Below, one piece after another: positions 26,201 through 34,228 of a stretch of DNA of 36,682 nt; the stretch's first letter is position 1, and every line of letters begins with the position of its first letter. The notes beneath the pieces were generated by a model, which saw nothing but the letters and a program-made list of their open reading frames with translations, did not search any database and had not been told where the DNA came from. Made by a program: the position numbers and the translations under genes. This stretch comes from Verrucomicrobiia bacterium (GTDB lineage: Bacteria; Verrucomicrobiota; Verrucomicrobiia; JABWAM01): the NCBI GenBank assembly GCA_028687435.1, contig JAQUAF010000059.1:1-36682 (forward strand), in the 5' to 3' direction.

Positions 26201-26748
26201 TGGGGGGGATCATCAGCGTGCTGGAAAAAAAGTTCAGCAAGAAGGACAACCGGCCCTGGGTGGTGATGGAGGTTGAGGATCTGGAGGGGACCATGGAGGT
26301 GCTGGTCTATCCCGAGGCGTATGAAAGGGCCAAGGCATGTCTCGAGGCGGAAAGGGCGGTGTTGGTGCAGGGGCGTGTGGAAAAGGATGAAGAGAACATC
26401 AAGGTGGTGGCATCGGAGGTTTTTCCACTGGAGGAGGCGGCCCGCCGGCTGGGGCAGGTGGTGTACATCCATCTTCCCAACACCCGGTTTGAGGCGGAAC
26501 ATTTGGAGCAGTTGCGAGATCTGCTGCTGACGCGGCCGGGGTTGATGCCGGTTTATCTTTGCATTGAACAGGCGGATGGCGAACAGGTGTGCATCCGCAC
26601 GGCGCCGGAATTTGGAATCAATCCCACCGACAGTTTGTTGCAGAAAATCGGCCATTTGGTGGGCGAAAAATCAGTGGTTTTGAAGGTCGCTCCCATCAAA
26701 CCCTCCCGCCCGCTCAATCGCGGCAATTTCAAGTCCTGGAAAAAGTGA
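23215..26748 (+). CDS. dnaE: DNA polymerase III alpha subunit
   Basis: 1177 aa from the GTG at 23215, 8 nt after GGAGG; longer upstream frames run into pyrG. This is the replicative DNA polymerase. The PHP domain (about 1-280) retains all nine expected metal ligands: His11, His13, Asp20, His45, Glu70, His92, Cys142, Asp209 and His211. The polymerase core has SPPDIDIDF (Asp409, Asp411) and KMDFLGL (Asp562), the catalytic triad. Also visible are QTSVHAAGVVI, the fingers region PGPMDLIPDFIKRKNG and YGFNKSHSAAYG. A C-terminal OB fold (about 1000-1080: RLGGIISVLEKKF) and a tau-binding-like tail follow. No epsilon-type exonuclease is fused. It lies just downstream of pyrG. Confidence 0.96.
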   Translation: MKNFSSFVHLHQHTEYSLLDAAVRISDLVGKAKACGAPAVAMTDHGNLFGAIEFYQAAEANGLKPIIGCEMYMAPGSRLDKDAASARDAAYHFVLLAMDEQGYRNLLQLVTEGHLNGFYYKPRIDREILAKHHQGLIATSACLKGEAAMRIVEGQPQKAEEFIGFCKDLFGDRFYLEVQNHGIEEQQLVNRAFGELSRRFGVPLVATNDVHYLEKEHAPAHDALICIGTASLLSDEKRKRYPSQEFYYKNAQEMVAALGEFPEALKNTLAIAERCNLLIDFKTNRYPAAEPPSGKTRGEYFRQLVEEGVKRRYGFDPHIPNPAPEQKAVVDRLHHEFQVIEKQKFISYFLIVWDFIHHAREKGVPVGPGRGSAAGSLIAYALGITNLDPLRYALLFERFLNPERVSPPDIDIDFCYNRREEVIRYVRQKYGASNVAQIATFGTMGAKAVVRDVGRVMGLPYGDVDKLAKMIPNELKMTLDKALGANPELKQAVSSNPVFGELFATARTLEGLARQTSVHAAGVVICGEPLVHFVPLSRDKSEAVVTQYPMDALGKLNLLKMDFLGLKTLTVIQNALNQIEQRQGTQLKPDDFPLDDPKTFDLLNRAETTAVFQLESPGMRDLARRFGITRIEDIFALIALFRPGPMDLIPDFIKRKNGQVPIEYDHPLLEPICKETYGMMIYQEQVMQATTALAGFSLGQADLLRRAMGKKKVEEMAAQRVKFVEGCHKTNKIPASQAQKIFDLLEKFAGYGFNKSHSAAYGFITYQTAYLKANYTVEYMAAALSNELNDRDKAREYIAECHNLGIEVLPPDVNESGALFTVVGDKQIRFGLAAVKNVGEAAVEAVLAERKKNGQFKTLFDFCERVEGRHCNKRILESLIKSGAFDFSRQPRKLLFESLEGALSRGASLQIDRARGQGALFAMEEPAVEAKEVKAESGAAAANEWHQNELLAFEKELLGFYVSGHPLSHYAPTLSLFELKPTTQLREVEDRTDVRLGGIISVLEKKFSKKDNRPWVVMEVEDLEGTMEVLVYPEAYERAKACLEAERAVLVQGRVEKDEENIKVVASEVFPLEEAARRLGQVVYIHLPNTRFEAEHLEQLRDLLLTRPGLMPVYLCIEQADGEQVCIRTAPEFGINPTDSLLQKIGHLVGEKSVVLKVAPIKPSRPLNRGNFKSWKK

Positions 26749-26783
26749 CCTTCCGAAGCGGCGGCAGTCTGCGCCCCTCCCTT

Positions 26784-26877
26784 TGTCATTGCGAGCCCGC
26801 TTGGCGGGCGAAGCAATCTCAAAAGGAGGCACAGGGATTGCTTCGTCGTTCGCCGGAGCGAACTCCTCGCAATGACA
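26784..26877. repeat. GTCATTGCGAG-type dispersed inverted repeat
   Basis: The ends TGTCATTGCGAG and CTCGCAATGACA are inverted, with GAAGCAATCTC and GGGATTGCTTC forming a second inverted pair inside; the middle is AAAAGGAGGCAC. It matches a short intergenic element type I know from many genomes. It lies in the 260-bp gap between dnaE and the decarboxylase gene and is noncoding. Confidence 0.75.
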
Positions 26878-27008
26878 TTTGAAGGGCGCCTTTAACCTGA
26901 CACGCATGCCCTTTGCATGCCAATGTCGGGTTTCCCCCGGCGCACCAAAGTTTGAATTGCCGGAGGAAAGTGCTTGCAAAATGTCCCGGCGGGTGCTGAT
27001 TGGAAACC

Positions 27009-27992
27009 ATGACCACGGCTGAAGCGTTCGATTCCTGGAAAGGACCCGTCTCCCTTGTGACCGGAGGAGCGGGTTTTTTGGGTTCCCATCTATGCGACCG
27101 GCTCCTTGCCGAAGGCCATGCGGTGATCGCCCTCGACAATCTCATTACCGGGAGCGTGGACAACGTGGCGCACCTGGCCGGGCATGAACGGTTCAAATTT
27201 TTCAGGATGGATGTCACGGAGTATCTTTTCTTCCCGGGACGGATCGATTTTGTTTTTCATTTTGCATCGCCGGCGAGTCCGATTGATTACCTGGAGCTTC
27301 CGATCCAGACCTTGAAGGTGGGCGCGATGGGGACTCACAAGACCCTTGGGCTGGCCCGCGCGAAAAAGGCGGCTTTCATTCTGGCCTCAACCTCCGAGGT
27401 TTACGGCGATCCCCTGATTCATCCGCAGACGGAGAATTACTGGGGCAATGTCAACCCGATTGGTCCGCGCGGGGTTTACGATGAAGCCAAGCGGTTTGCC
27501 GAGGCCATGACCTTCGCCTACCATCGATACCATGGGGTGAACACGAAAATTGTCCGGATATTCAACACCTATGGACCCCGGATGCGATTGCGCGATGGCC
27601 GGGTGGTGCCGGCATTCATCGGGCAGGCTTTGCAAGGGGAACCGCTGACGGTGTTTGGAAACGGCTCCCAGACCCGCAGCTTTTGTTTTGTCAGTGACCT
27701 GATCGATGGCATTTTCCGGCTGGCCATGTCCAAGGATCATGGCCCGGTCAACATCGGCAATCCGCGGGAGATGACCGTGAGGCAGTTCGCCGAGTTGATC
27801 ATCAATCTGACCGGCAGCAAAAGTTCCATCGTTTGCAAGCCGCTGCCGGTGGATGATCCCAAACAGCGCCGCCCCGACATTTCCAAGGCGAAGTCCCTGT
27901 TGGGGTGGGAACCCAAGGTGCCTGTCGAGGAGGGGATCAGGCGGACGGTGGAATATTTTACACCGAGAATCAATTCGACAAAGGCTGCATAA
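27009..27992 (+). CDS. UDP-glucuronate decarboxylase (UXS-type extended SDR)
   Basis: 327 aa from the ATG at 27009; an in-frame TTG at 27000 is the alternative. It belongs to the extended SDR family: NAD-binding TGGAGFLG (residues 18-25), HFASPASP, the STSEVYGDP motif (127-135) and the catalytic Tyr157-xxx-Lys161 in YDEAKRFAE. The combination with [10 protein letters not shown] and the [10 protein letters not shown] element matches UDP-xylose synthases, which oxidise and decarboxylate UDP-glucuronate to UDP-xylose. A dTDP-glucose dehydratase-type function is less likely. It supplies an activated pentose for envelope polysaccharide or glycoprotein. ctpA starts 18 bp downstream. Confidence 0.88.
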   Translation: MTTAEAFDSWKGPVSLVTGGAGFLGSHLCDRLLAEGHAVIALDNLITGSVDNVAHLAGHERFKFFRMDVTEYLFFPGRIDFVFHFASPASPIDYLELPIQTLKVGAMGTHKTLGLARAKKAAFILASTSEVYGDPLIHPQTENYWGNVNPIGPRGVYDEAKRFAEAMTFAYHRYHGVNTKIVRIFNTYGPRMRLRDGRVVPAFIGQALQGEPLTVFGNGSQTRSFCFVSDLIDGIFRLAMSKDHGPVNIGNPREMTVRQFAELIINLTGSKSSIVCKPLPVDDPKQRRPDISKAKSLLGWEPKVPVEEGIRRTVEYFTPRINSTKAA

Positions 27993-28010
27993 AGTTTAAT
28001 GTGACCCGAA

Positions 28011-29411
28011 ATGAACCGGCGTCTTCTTGTCAGCTTGGTGGTGGTTTTGATTGTCAGCAATGTCCTGCTGGGCTTGCGAATGCAGAGTCTTTCGGCCGCC
28101 AGCGACGAGAAGGACAAGGATTCCGCCTACCGGAACATCGAGCTTTTCACCCAGGTCATGGAGATTGTCCGCAAAGATTATGTGGATGGCGAGAAGCTCA
28201 GCTATCAGGATTTGACCTATTCGGCGTTGAAAGGAATGCTCAATTCGCTGGATCCCCACAGCCAGTTCATGGAGCCATCGGCTTATGAGGAAATGAAGCA
28301 GGAAACCGGCGGGTCGTTCGGAGGCATTGGCGTGGTGATCGGCCTCAAGGATGGCGTGATCACCGTCATTTCGCCAATGGAAGACACGCCGGGATTCAAG
28401 GCCGGCCTGCTGCCCGGCGACAAAATCATCCGCATCGAGGGCAAATCCACGGAACGCATGAATCTGCAGGATGCCGTCAAGCAACTCCGCGGTACGGCCG
28501 GCACCAAGGTCGCGATCACCATCCTGCGGTCCAAAAACAGGGAGATCAAGGATCTGGTCATCACGCGGGCGGTTATCAAGGTGGAAAGCGTCAAGGACGG
28601 CAAAATCATTTCCGACAAGATTGGCTATGTTCGAATCGTTCAATTCAACGAACCCACTGCGGATGAATTTGAAAAAAACCTGCAAAAGCTGGAAAAGGAA
28701 GGCATGGAGGGGTTGGTGATCGATTTGCGAAACAATCCGGGCGGTTTGCTGGAGTCGGCGGTGGATGTGGTGGGCAAGTTTTTGGCAAAAGGCGAGTTGG
28801 TGGTTTATACCGAAGGCCGGGATGCGGCGCTCAAAACCATGTACCGGGTGCGATCGGGACGCCAGCATCCGAAGTATCCGCTGGCTGTGTTGATCAACGA
28901 GGGAAGCGCCAGCGGTTCCGAAATCGTGGCCGGAGCGTTGCAGGATGCCAAACGGGCGGTGGTGGTGGGAGAAACCAGCTTTGGCAAAGGGTCCGTGCAA
29001 AGCGTCATTCCGGTTCGCAATAATTGCGCCATCCGGCTTACCACCGCAAAATACTATACGCCCAGCAAAAAGGTCATTCATGAACACGGCATCACTCCGG
29101 ATATCATCGTGCCCATGAGCGAGGAGGATTGGAACCAGGTGATGCTCCAGCGCAGCCAGGCGTTGATCGACGCTGCCAGCGAAAAGGGCGGAGGAAAACA
29201 ACCCAAGGACGGTGGAGCGGAAAAGGGCGGAAAGGGCGGGAAAAACGAAAAATCCGAACCCATGGATAAAACGGGCAAGACCGACAAAACGGAAAAGAAG
29301 GGCCGCGAAAACCACGAGAACCGGTCTTTGGTGCGCGATGTGCAGTTGGATCGGGCGGTGGACCTGCTCAAGGGAATCAATGTTTATATGGAACGCAAAG
29401 GGGGACGTTAA
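28011..29411 (+). CDS. ctpA: Carboxy-terminal processing protease (S41 family) with PDZ domain
   Basis: 466 aa. An N-terminal hydrophobic segment (residues 4-22) is a signal or anchor, so the enzyme works in the periplasm. A helical region (about 35-95) precedes the PDZ domain (about 98-185: SFGGIGVVIGLKDG, GLLPGDKIIRI). The S41 catalytic part contains RNNPGGLLESAV, NEGSASGSEIVAGAL with Ser301, and TSFGKGSVQ with Lys326, the Ser-Lys dyad. Unusually, residues ~395-440 are a Gly/Lys-rich low-complexity segment. A short tail (VQLDRAVDLLKGI) follows it. Substrates of such proteases are C-termini of secreted and membrane proteins. tsaD follows after 27 bp. Confidence 0.92.
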   Translation: MNRRLLVSLVVVLIVSNVLLGLRMQSLSAASDEKDKDSAYRNIELFTQVMEIVRKDYVDGEKLSYQDLTYSALKGMLNSLDPHSQFMEPSAYEEMKQETGGSFGGIGVVIGLKDGVITVISPMEDTPGFKAGLLPGDKIIRIEGKSTERMNLQDAVKQLRGTAGTKVAITILRSKNREIKDLVITRAVIKVESVKDGKIISDKIGYVRIVQFNEPTADEFEKNLQKLEKEGMEGLVIDLRNNPGGLLESAVDVVGKFLAKGELVVYTEGRDAALKTMYRVRSGRQHPKYPLAVLINEGSASGSEIVAGALQDAKRAVVVGETSFGKGSVQSVIPVRNNCAIRLTTAKYYTPSKKVIHEHGITPDIIVPMSEEDWNQVMLQRSQALIDAASEKGGGKQPKDGGAEKGGKGGKNEKSEPMDKTGKTDKTEKKGRENHENRSLVRDVQLDRAVDLLKGINVYMERKGGR

Positions 29412-29438
29412 AGGCAGGGGGGAGCGGAATCGGAAAAC

Positions 29439-30449
29439 ATGCGGATTCTGGGAATCGAAACTTCATGCGACGAAACGTCCGCCGCAGTCGTGGCGGATGG
29501 CTGTGTTTTGTCCAGCGCGGTTTCCTCCCAGGTGGATTTCCATGCCGTGTATGGCGGTGTGGTGCCCGAGGTGGCGTCCAGACAGCATTTGAAGTTGATC
29601 GATGCCGTGGTGCGGCAGGCGTTGACGCAGGGCAGGGTTCATCCGCGGGAGTTGGACGCCGTGGCGGTGACTCGCGGCCCAGGTCTTCCCAGCGCCTTGC
29701 TGGTCGGGGTGGCCATGGCCAAGGGGTTGGCCGCGCGATACGGGAAACCGCTGGCGCCGGTGCATCATCTGGAAGCGCATCTGTATTCCTCACCCATCGA
29801 CTCCGGCGCTTTTGTCGCCCTTGTGGTTTCAGGAGGGCATACCATGCTCATTCATGCTCCGCATATTGGAGGGCATCGGGTCTTGGGGAGCACGGTGGAT
29901 GATGCCGCAGGCGAAGCCTTCGACAAGGTGGCGCAAATGTTGGGATTGCCTTATCCGGGCGGACCTGTGATCGAACTGCAGGCCGCGCAAGGCAATCCAC
30001 GGGCGTTTGATTTCCCTCGTCCCATGTTGCATTCAGGCGACTGGAATTTCAGCTTCAGCGGATTGAAAACCGCCGTCCGGCGAACGGTGGGGTTGCTGGG
30101 AGGGGACAAGACGGCACGGATGGCTGATTTGTGCGCAAGTTTTCAACTGGCCGTGGTGGAGGTTCTGGTGGAAAAAACACTGGCGGCGGCGAAAAAATTC
30201 AGGGTCCGGCAGATTGCCGTGTCGGGCGGTGTGGCTTGCAACGGAAGTTTGCGCCAGGCTTTGGAAAAACGCTGCCAGCGGGAAGGGATGCGGCTCCGTT
30301 TTGCGGAAAAGAAATACTGCACGGACAACGCCGCCATGGTCGCGCTTTTGGCGGAAAGAAAGTTGTCTCAGGGTTGGCTGCCTCCGGATGATTGGGATAT
30401 CCAGCCGGACTGGAGATTGGAGTCGCGCAGCACCGAGATGTCCATATAG
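29439..30449 (+). CDS. tsaD: tRNA N6-threonylcarbamoyladenosine transferase
   Basis: 336 aa, the usual length. With TsaB/TsaC/TsaE it makes t6A37 on tRNAs that read ANN codons. Family features are GIETSCDETS at the start, the metal motif VHHLEAHLYS (His110, His114), LVVSGGHTML, STVDDAAGEAFDKVA, YPGGPVIE, FSFSGLKTAV, SGGVACNGSLR and the closing CTDNAAMVA with its Asp. The last 82 bp overlap, on the opposite strand, the 3' end of the 3D-domain gene. It probably shares a transcript with ctpA upstream. Confidence 0.96.
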   Translation: MRILGIETSCDETSAAVVADGCVLSSAVSSQVDFHAVYGGVVPEVASRQHLKLIDAVVRQALTQGRVHPRELDAVAVTRGPGLPSALLVGVAMAKGLAARYGKPLAPVHHLEAHLYSSPIDSGAFVALVVSGGHTMLIHAPHIGGHRVLGSTVDDAAGEAFDKVAQMLGLPYPGGPVIELQAAQGNPRAFDFPRPMLHSGDWNFSFSGLKTAVRRTVGLLGGDKTARMADLCASFQLAVVEVLVEKTLAAAKKFRVRQIAVSGGVACNGSLRQALEKRCQREGMRLRFAEKKYCTDNAAMVALLAERKLSQGWLPPDDWDIQPDWRLESRSTEMSI

Positions 30450-31225
30450 TCGGGGGTTTCGATGGATAGGTGCCTCATTTTCTCCTGGTCCTCCACATAA
30501 AGATCAACGACCGGCTCCCGTCCTTGCGAAGCTTTCCGGGATTTGACCGCTGTGCCGGTGTCCTCGATGCGGCGTTTGCCGAATCCGGGAACATCAATCC
30601 ACGTGCCAAAAGGAAGGATTACGGGATCTGCCGCTGCCGTGCGTCCTTCGGTGGCGTTCTCGACTTCCGGCCATGCAACCTGATTGCCCCAACCATCATC
30701 ATTCGGTGAATAAAAAGTCAGACGAACCCGCATTTTTTCAATGAAAAATGATTCCGCAATGGATACCGGGCATGGCGTTTCCGCAAGCAAAAGGGTCGTT
30801 TCATCCAATAAAAGCGCCATATCAGACATGTCAAAGATTTCCATTTCCGCCGGATGATAAGATTCAGGAGGGACATCGGCCAATGATGAATCAGGTTCTG
30901 TCTTGGGAGGTGGATTGACTTGGGGCGAGGGAAAGAGGGGGAGGCAGGTACAAACTTTCTCGGACGATGACCCGCGATGTTCGGGCAGTGTTGGATAGAG
31001 TGAATCCCAATCTTGATAAATAAATGTAAATGTCAAGTCTGGAATAATTATCAAGAGTTCAGGATAAACCGAAGGAGGCGGCATTTCCTGCCCGGTAAGG
31101 GGGGGAGGTGAAATAGTCGGGGTATTCTCCAAATAAAGCTCTTTATTGGAGATGTAACCTGAAATTTCCCCCTGGCTCCAGCTGCCCAACATAAAACTGA
31201 AAAGAAAAAAAGGCCATTTTTTCAT
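30368..31225 (-). CDS. Secreted 3D-domain protein
   Basis: 285 aa. A short signal peptide (KKWPFFLFSFMLGSW) is followed by a long Pro/acidic-rich region of no known fold (about 25-160). Residues ~165-255 are a 3D domain: TFYSPNDDG, then ATEGRTAAADP (Asp200), LPFGTWIDVPGFG, RRIEDTGTA (Asp222) and PVVDLYVED (Asp241). The three Asp give the domain its name, and the fold is related to the catalytic domain of MltA-like lytic transglycosylases, so a role in peptidoglycan is plausible. AAGG lies 6 nt before the ATG on the minus strand. The C-terminus overlaps the end of tsaD by 82 bp. Confidence 0.78.
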   Translation of the reverse strand: MKKWPFFLFSFMLGSWSQGEISGYISNKELYLENTPTISPPPLTGQEMPPPSVYPELLIIIPDLTFTFIYQDWDSLYPTLPEHRGSSSEKVCTCLPLFPSPQVNPPPKTEPDSSLADVPPESYHPAEMEIFDMSDMALLLDETTLLLAETPCPVSIAESFFIEKMRVRLTFYSPNDDGWGNQVAWPEVENATEGRTAAADPVILPFGTWIDVPGFGKRRIEDTGTAVKSRKASQGREPVVDLYVEDQEKMRHLSIETPDYMDISVLRDSNLQSGWISQSSGGSQP

Positions 31226-31425
31226 GTTGGCCTTAAATGAAGCAGGAATAATGCCAACTTCTCTAAGAGCTTGAATGCTAAAGAGATAAGAGTATCGGTG
31301 AACCTAAAACTTCAAATCTTAAGACATAAATCATTAAAAAACATCTTGCCATTTGTATCGCTGATTTTCCTAATAGGCTAACAGCCTGCAGTCTAACAGT
31401 CTTTTCGTAACATTGTTGCGAAAAA

Positions 31426-31893
31426 TCAGCGTTTGATTCGATTGGCTTGAGCCTGTCGAATGGCGGACAACACGTCACCCATGACTCTTTTGGCAACCTG
31501 GGAGTTGGACTTGTTTGAACCTTTATCCTTTGCGCCAAGAGTCAGACCGGTCTTGCCAGAGGTAAGCTGATAGACAAAAAGATTAAAGGTATGCCCTTTG
31601 TCTTCCGCATCAAGCTGGCGCAGACTACGGTTGATAAAGATCACCCTATAGCGGGAACGAAAGTGATTTTCAGCTTTGTCGAATAGAAAGTCGGGCGTTT
31701 CGGCAATCTCCACCACCGCCTCTCCGGCGGGCGAGGTGATGATGCCATTGGAATCCGGTATGGTTGGCTGGACAACGGGGACTGCTGCGGCTTTTTCCTT
31801 CTTATATTGAACCGGTTGTTTGGAGGGCGATGAACAGCCACAGAGGATCAAACCTGTGAGAATAAAAAACGGAAGAAAAGATGGGTTTTTCAT
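31426..31893 (-). CDS. Lipoprotein of unknown function
   Basis: 155 aa from the ATG at 31893; an upstream frame to 31935 would add 14 residues before the signal peptide. The N-terminus KNPSFLPFFILTGLILCGCS is a lipoprotein signal with LCGC as lipobox, so the mature protein is probably anchored to a membrane through its Cys. A small spacer precedes a domain of about 100 aa (SRYRVIFINRSLRQLDAEDK, FNLFVYQLTSGKTGLTLG), which I do not assign to a family. It is A+T-richer than the surrounding genes. It precedes the 3D gene by about 200 bp on the same strand; both are envelope proteins and may be cotranscribed. Confidence 0.75.
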   Translation of the reverse strand: MKNPSFLPFFILTGLILCGCSSPSKQPVQYKKEKAAAVPVVQPTIPDSNGIITSPAGEAVVEIAETPDFLFDKAENHFRSRYRVIFINRSLRQLDAEDKGHTFNLFVYQLTSGKTGLTLGAKDKGSNKSNSQVAKRVMGDVLSAIRQAQANRIKR

Positions 31894-32047
31894 AAATTTT
31901 GACTGCCTTAATACGGTTACAGAAGTGGAAGTCAATTAAAAAAGATTAATTTCATATGTCAATAAAATAAAAATTTTAAAAAAATGAAATATTTTTGAAC
32001 GAATGGTCAGGATCAGATGTCTAAACTCATGTAACCCGGTTTTTGAT

Positions 32048-32130
32048 TAGACGGGCACCTGTACGATTTTAGAGGGATGCTCCCCCCAGTATCTCTCTCC
32101 TCCTTGGCGTCAGGTGCCCGTTTATTTTTT
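32048..32130 (+). ncRNA. Candidate structured small RNA with C-rich loop and terminator-like tail
   Basis: The outer stem 32048-32061 with 32111-32124 (core ACGGGCACCTG/CAGGTGCCCGT, 11 perfect bp plus three more with one wobble) encloses an 8-bp inner stem (AGAGGGAT 32071-32078 with ATCTCTCT 32091-32098). The apical loop is GCTCCCCCCAGT, and unpaired CCTCCTTGGCG lies on the 3' side. TTTATTTTTT (32121-32130) follows directly, like an intrinsic terminator. The A+T-rich region 31920-32030 upstream could hold a promoter. It sits between a minus-strand lipoprotein gene and trmB, so it is not the 3' end of either. CCUCCUU resembles the anti-Shine-Dalgarno sequence, which suggests base pairing with ribosome binding sites; this is inference. 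Confidence 0.45.
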
Positions 32131-32161
32131 GTCTGGATGCCGCCGAAAAAATGTTGTGTGG

Positions 32162-32830
32162 ATGAAGAACGTGAGCCAACAAGACGATTTTTTAAAAGAT
32201 GAGCCTTTGAGTGAGGGGGAATGGTTTTATCGTCCGGAGTCATGGTTTGAGCCCTTTGATTGGCGCCGGGTTTTTGCGACAATGCGTGGGGGGCGGGATT
32301 TGCCGGATCCATTGGATATCCATGTGGATTTGGGAGCCGGGGACGGGGGGTTTTTGAGGGACAGGGCCAAACGGTTGCCCGATACTTGTTTTCTTGGGGT
32401 TGAAAGATTGTTGGGCCGGGCGCGAAAAATCGCCCGGCGTTCGTGGCGCGCGGATTTGAGAAATGTGCGTGTGGCCCGGATTGAGGTGTCGTATGCCGTG
32501 AAATGGCTTTTTCCCCCGGCGTCCGTTTCGTCCATCACGATTTTATTCCCGGATCCCTGGCCCAAGCGAAGGCATCATGGAAACCGGTTGATTCAGCCCG
32601 GGTTCATGGAGGATTGCCGTCGTTGTTTGCGTCCGGATGGCTGGCTGGCCATCAAGACGGATGATGAGCCGTACTTCGACCACGTTCGCAGGGTGTTGGA
32701 GGTTTGCCAGGGGTTCAAGCCTTGGGATGTTGATGTGGCGGAGCTTTTGCCGGAAAAAACGGATTTCGAGCGGGATTTTGAGAAGGAGGGCCGGTCTTTT
32801 TACTTTGCGGCCCTCAAGGCGGCGGTCTGA
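32162..32830 (+). CDS. trmB: tRNA (guanine-N7-)-methyltransferase
   Basis: 222 aa from the ATG at 32162; an upstream GTG (32114) would start inside the predicted hairpin and is unlikely. It methylates G46 in the tRNA variable loop using S-adenosylmethionine. Family motifs are VDLGAGDGGFL (SAM binding), the FLGVERL segment, ITILFPDPWPKRRHHGNRLI and KTDDEPYFDH with a conserved Asp. Length is normal. The following lpxC-fabZ gene starts 56 bp downstream on the same strand. The terminator-like structure 30 bp upstream could attenuate it. Confidence 0.93.
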   Translation: MKNVSQQDDFLKDEPLSEGEWFYRPESWFEPFDWRRVFATMRGGRDLPDPLDIHVDLGAGDGGFLRDRAKRLPDTCFLGVERLLGRARKIARRSWRADLRNVRVARIEVSYAVKWLFPPASVSSITILFPDPWPKRRHHGNRLIQPGFMEDCRRCLRPDGWLAIKTDDEPYFDHVRRVLEVCQGFKPWDVDVAELLPEKTDFERDFEKEGRSFYFAALKAAV

Positions 32831-32886
32831 CATTTTTCCAAAGCGGGGCTTGCCCGTTTGCGATTGGTTGTGCATAAAGGGGGGGT

Positions 32887-34215
32887 ATGTTTGAGTATCA
32901 AAAATCCATCAAGAAGGCCGTGACTGTTACGGGTGTGGGATTGCACAAAGGGGAGCCGGCGAGTCTCACATTTCAACCTGCGGCGGCGAATCATGGAATT
33001 AAGTTTTGCCGCGTGGATCTACCGGAGCGTCCCACACTGAATGCCACTGCTGATTTGGTGAAGGACACCCAGAGGGGGACGACGCTCGAACAGAACGGAG
33101 TGAGCGTTCACACCGTCGAACATGTGATGGCCGCCTTGGCCGGGTTGGGGGTGGACAATTGTCTTGTGGAAATTCACGGCGCCGAACCTCCGGTGTTGGA
33201 TGGCAGTTCCCAGGAGTACGTGAAAGCCCTCCAGTCGGCGGGAGTCGAGAATTTGAGCGCCAAGCGGCTGGTTTTTGCGCCGGAAGTGCCGGTGTTTTTC
33301 CAAAAGGATCATGCAAGCCTGGTTGTCCTGCCGTGCGACCGGTTGCGGATTTCCTGCAGCATTCAATTTCCGAACCAGCGATTGGAAGGCCAGTTTTTGA
33401 CGCTGGACATTGACGAAAAGATTTTTGCCGAACAGCTTTCGCCGGCGCGGACATTTTGTTTTTACGAGGAGGTCAAGCCGCTCATGGACGCTGGCTTGAT
33501 CAAGGGGGGGAGTCTCGAATGCGCGGTGGTGATCAAGGACGACGAGATTCTCAGCAAGGAGGCATTGCGGTTCCCGAACGAATTTGTTCGTCACAAGATC
33601 CTGGATATTCTGGGCGACATGGCATTGTTGGGACAGGCTGTGCGGGGGCACATCGTGGCCATTCGCCCGGGGCATGGGGTGAATGTGGGACTGACCCAGA
33701 AACTTCTGTCCATTGTCAAAAAGAAGAAGGGTGCGCGCGCCTATCTTTCCGAGGGGGCCACCTACGAACAGATGGACATTGTGGATTTGCTGAACACCCT
33801 GCCGCACCGCTATCCGTTTGTGATGGTGGATCGCATCCTCAAGATCGAGGAGAACAGCATTGTGGGGTTGAAAAATGTGACGATCAACGAACCCTACTTT
33901 ACCGGGCATTTTCCGGGGCATCCGGTGATGCCGGGGGTATTGCAGGTGGAGGCCATGGCGCAGGTGGCCGGCATTCTTATGATGAAAAAGGGCGGGGGGG
34001 CGAACGCCGGCAAGATCGCTTATTTCATGAGCGCCGACAAGGTAAAGTTTCGCAAGCCGGTGACTCCGGGCGACACCTTGATTCTGGAGATTGAACTGAC
34101 CAAGGCGCGTGCCGGAAAGATTGGCAGGGCCGCCGGCAAGATTCTGGTGGACAATGAGATTGTCAGCGAGGCGGAACTGATGTTTACCATAGCCGACCGG
34201 GAAGCCAGCGCCTGA
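32887..34215 (+). CDS. lpxC-fabZ: Bifunctional LpxC-FabZ fusion: UDP-3-O-acyl-GlcNAc deacetylase / 3-hydroxyacyl-ACP dehydratase
   Basis: 442 aa. Residues ~1-285 are LpxC, the zinc deacetylase of lipid A synthesis: HTVEHVMAALAG with His79, VRHKILDILGDMALLG with His236 and Asp240, and GLTQKLL. Residues ~295-440 are FabZ, which dehydrates 3-hydroxyacyl-ACP: LPHRYPFVMVDRI, EPYFTGHFPGHPVMPG with catalytic His341, and VEAMAQ with Glu355. Both active sites look complete, so this is a working fusion rather than a relic. The fusion is known from several phyla, including Bacteroidetes and PVC bacteria. AGGGGGGG sits just before the ATG at 32887. lpxA starts 13 bp downstream, so acyl-chain and lipid A steps are made together. 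Confidence 0.96.
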   Translation: MFEYQKSIKKAVTVTGVGLHKGEPASLTFQPAAANHGIKFCRVDLPERPTLNATADLVKDTQRGTTLEQNGVSVHTVEHVMAALAGLGVDNCLVEIHGAEPPVLDGSSQEYVKALQSAGVENLSAKRLVFAPEVPVFFQKDHASLVVLPCDRLRISCSIQFPNQRLEGQFLTLDIDEKIFAEQLSPARTFCFYEEVKPLMDAGLIKGGSLECAVVIKDDEILSKEALRFPNEFVRHKILDILGDMALLGQAVRGHIVAIRPGHGVNVGLTQKLLSIVKKKKGARAYLSEGATYEQMDIVDLLNTLPHRYPFVMVDRILKIEENSIVGLKNVTINEPYFTGHFPGHPVMPGVLQVEAMAQVAGILMMKKGGGANAGKIAYFMSADKVKFRKPVTPGDTLILEIELTKARAGKIGRAAGKILVDNEIVSEAELMFTIADREASA

Positions 34216-34228
34216 ACCGGAGATTCAC

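Noticed and set aside
27996..29315. 439-aa minus-strand frame opposite ctpA
   Set aside because: The + strand reading has a complete S41 protease; the antisense frame has no recognisable features.
32051..32121. tRNA-like fold in the trmB upstream region
   Set aside because: The 11-bp end stem resembles an acceptor stem, but there is no T-loop GTTCGA, D-loop or anticodon arm.
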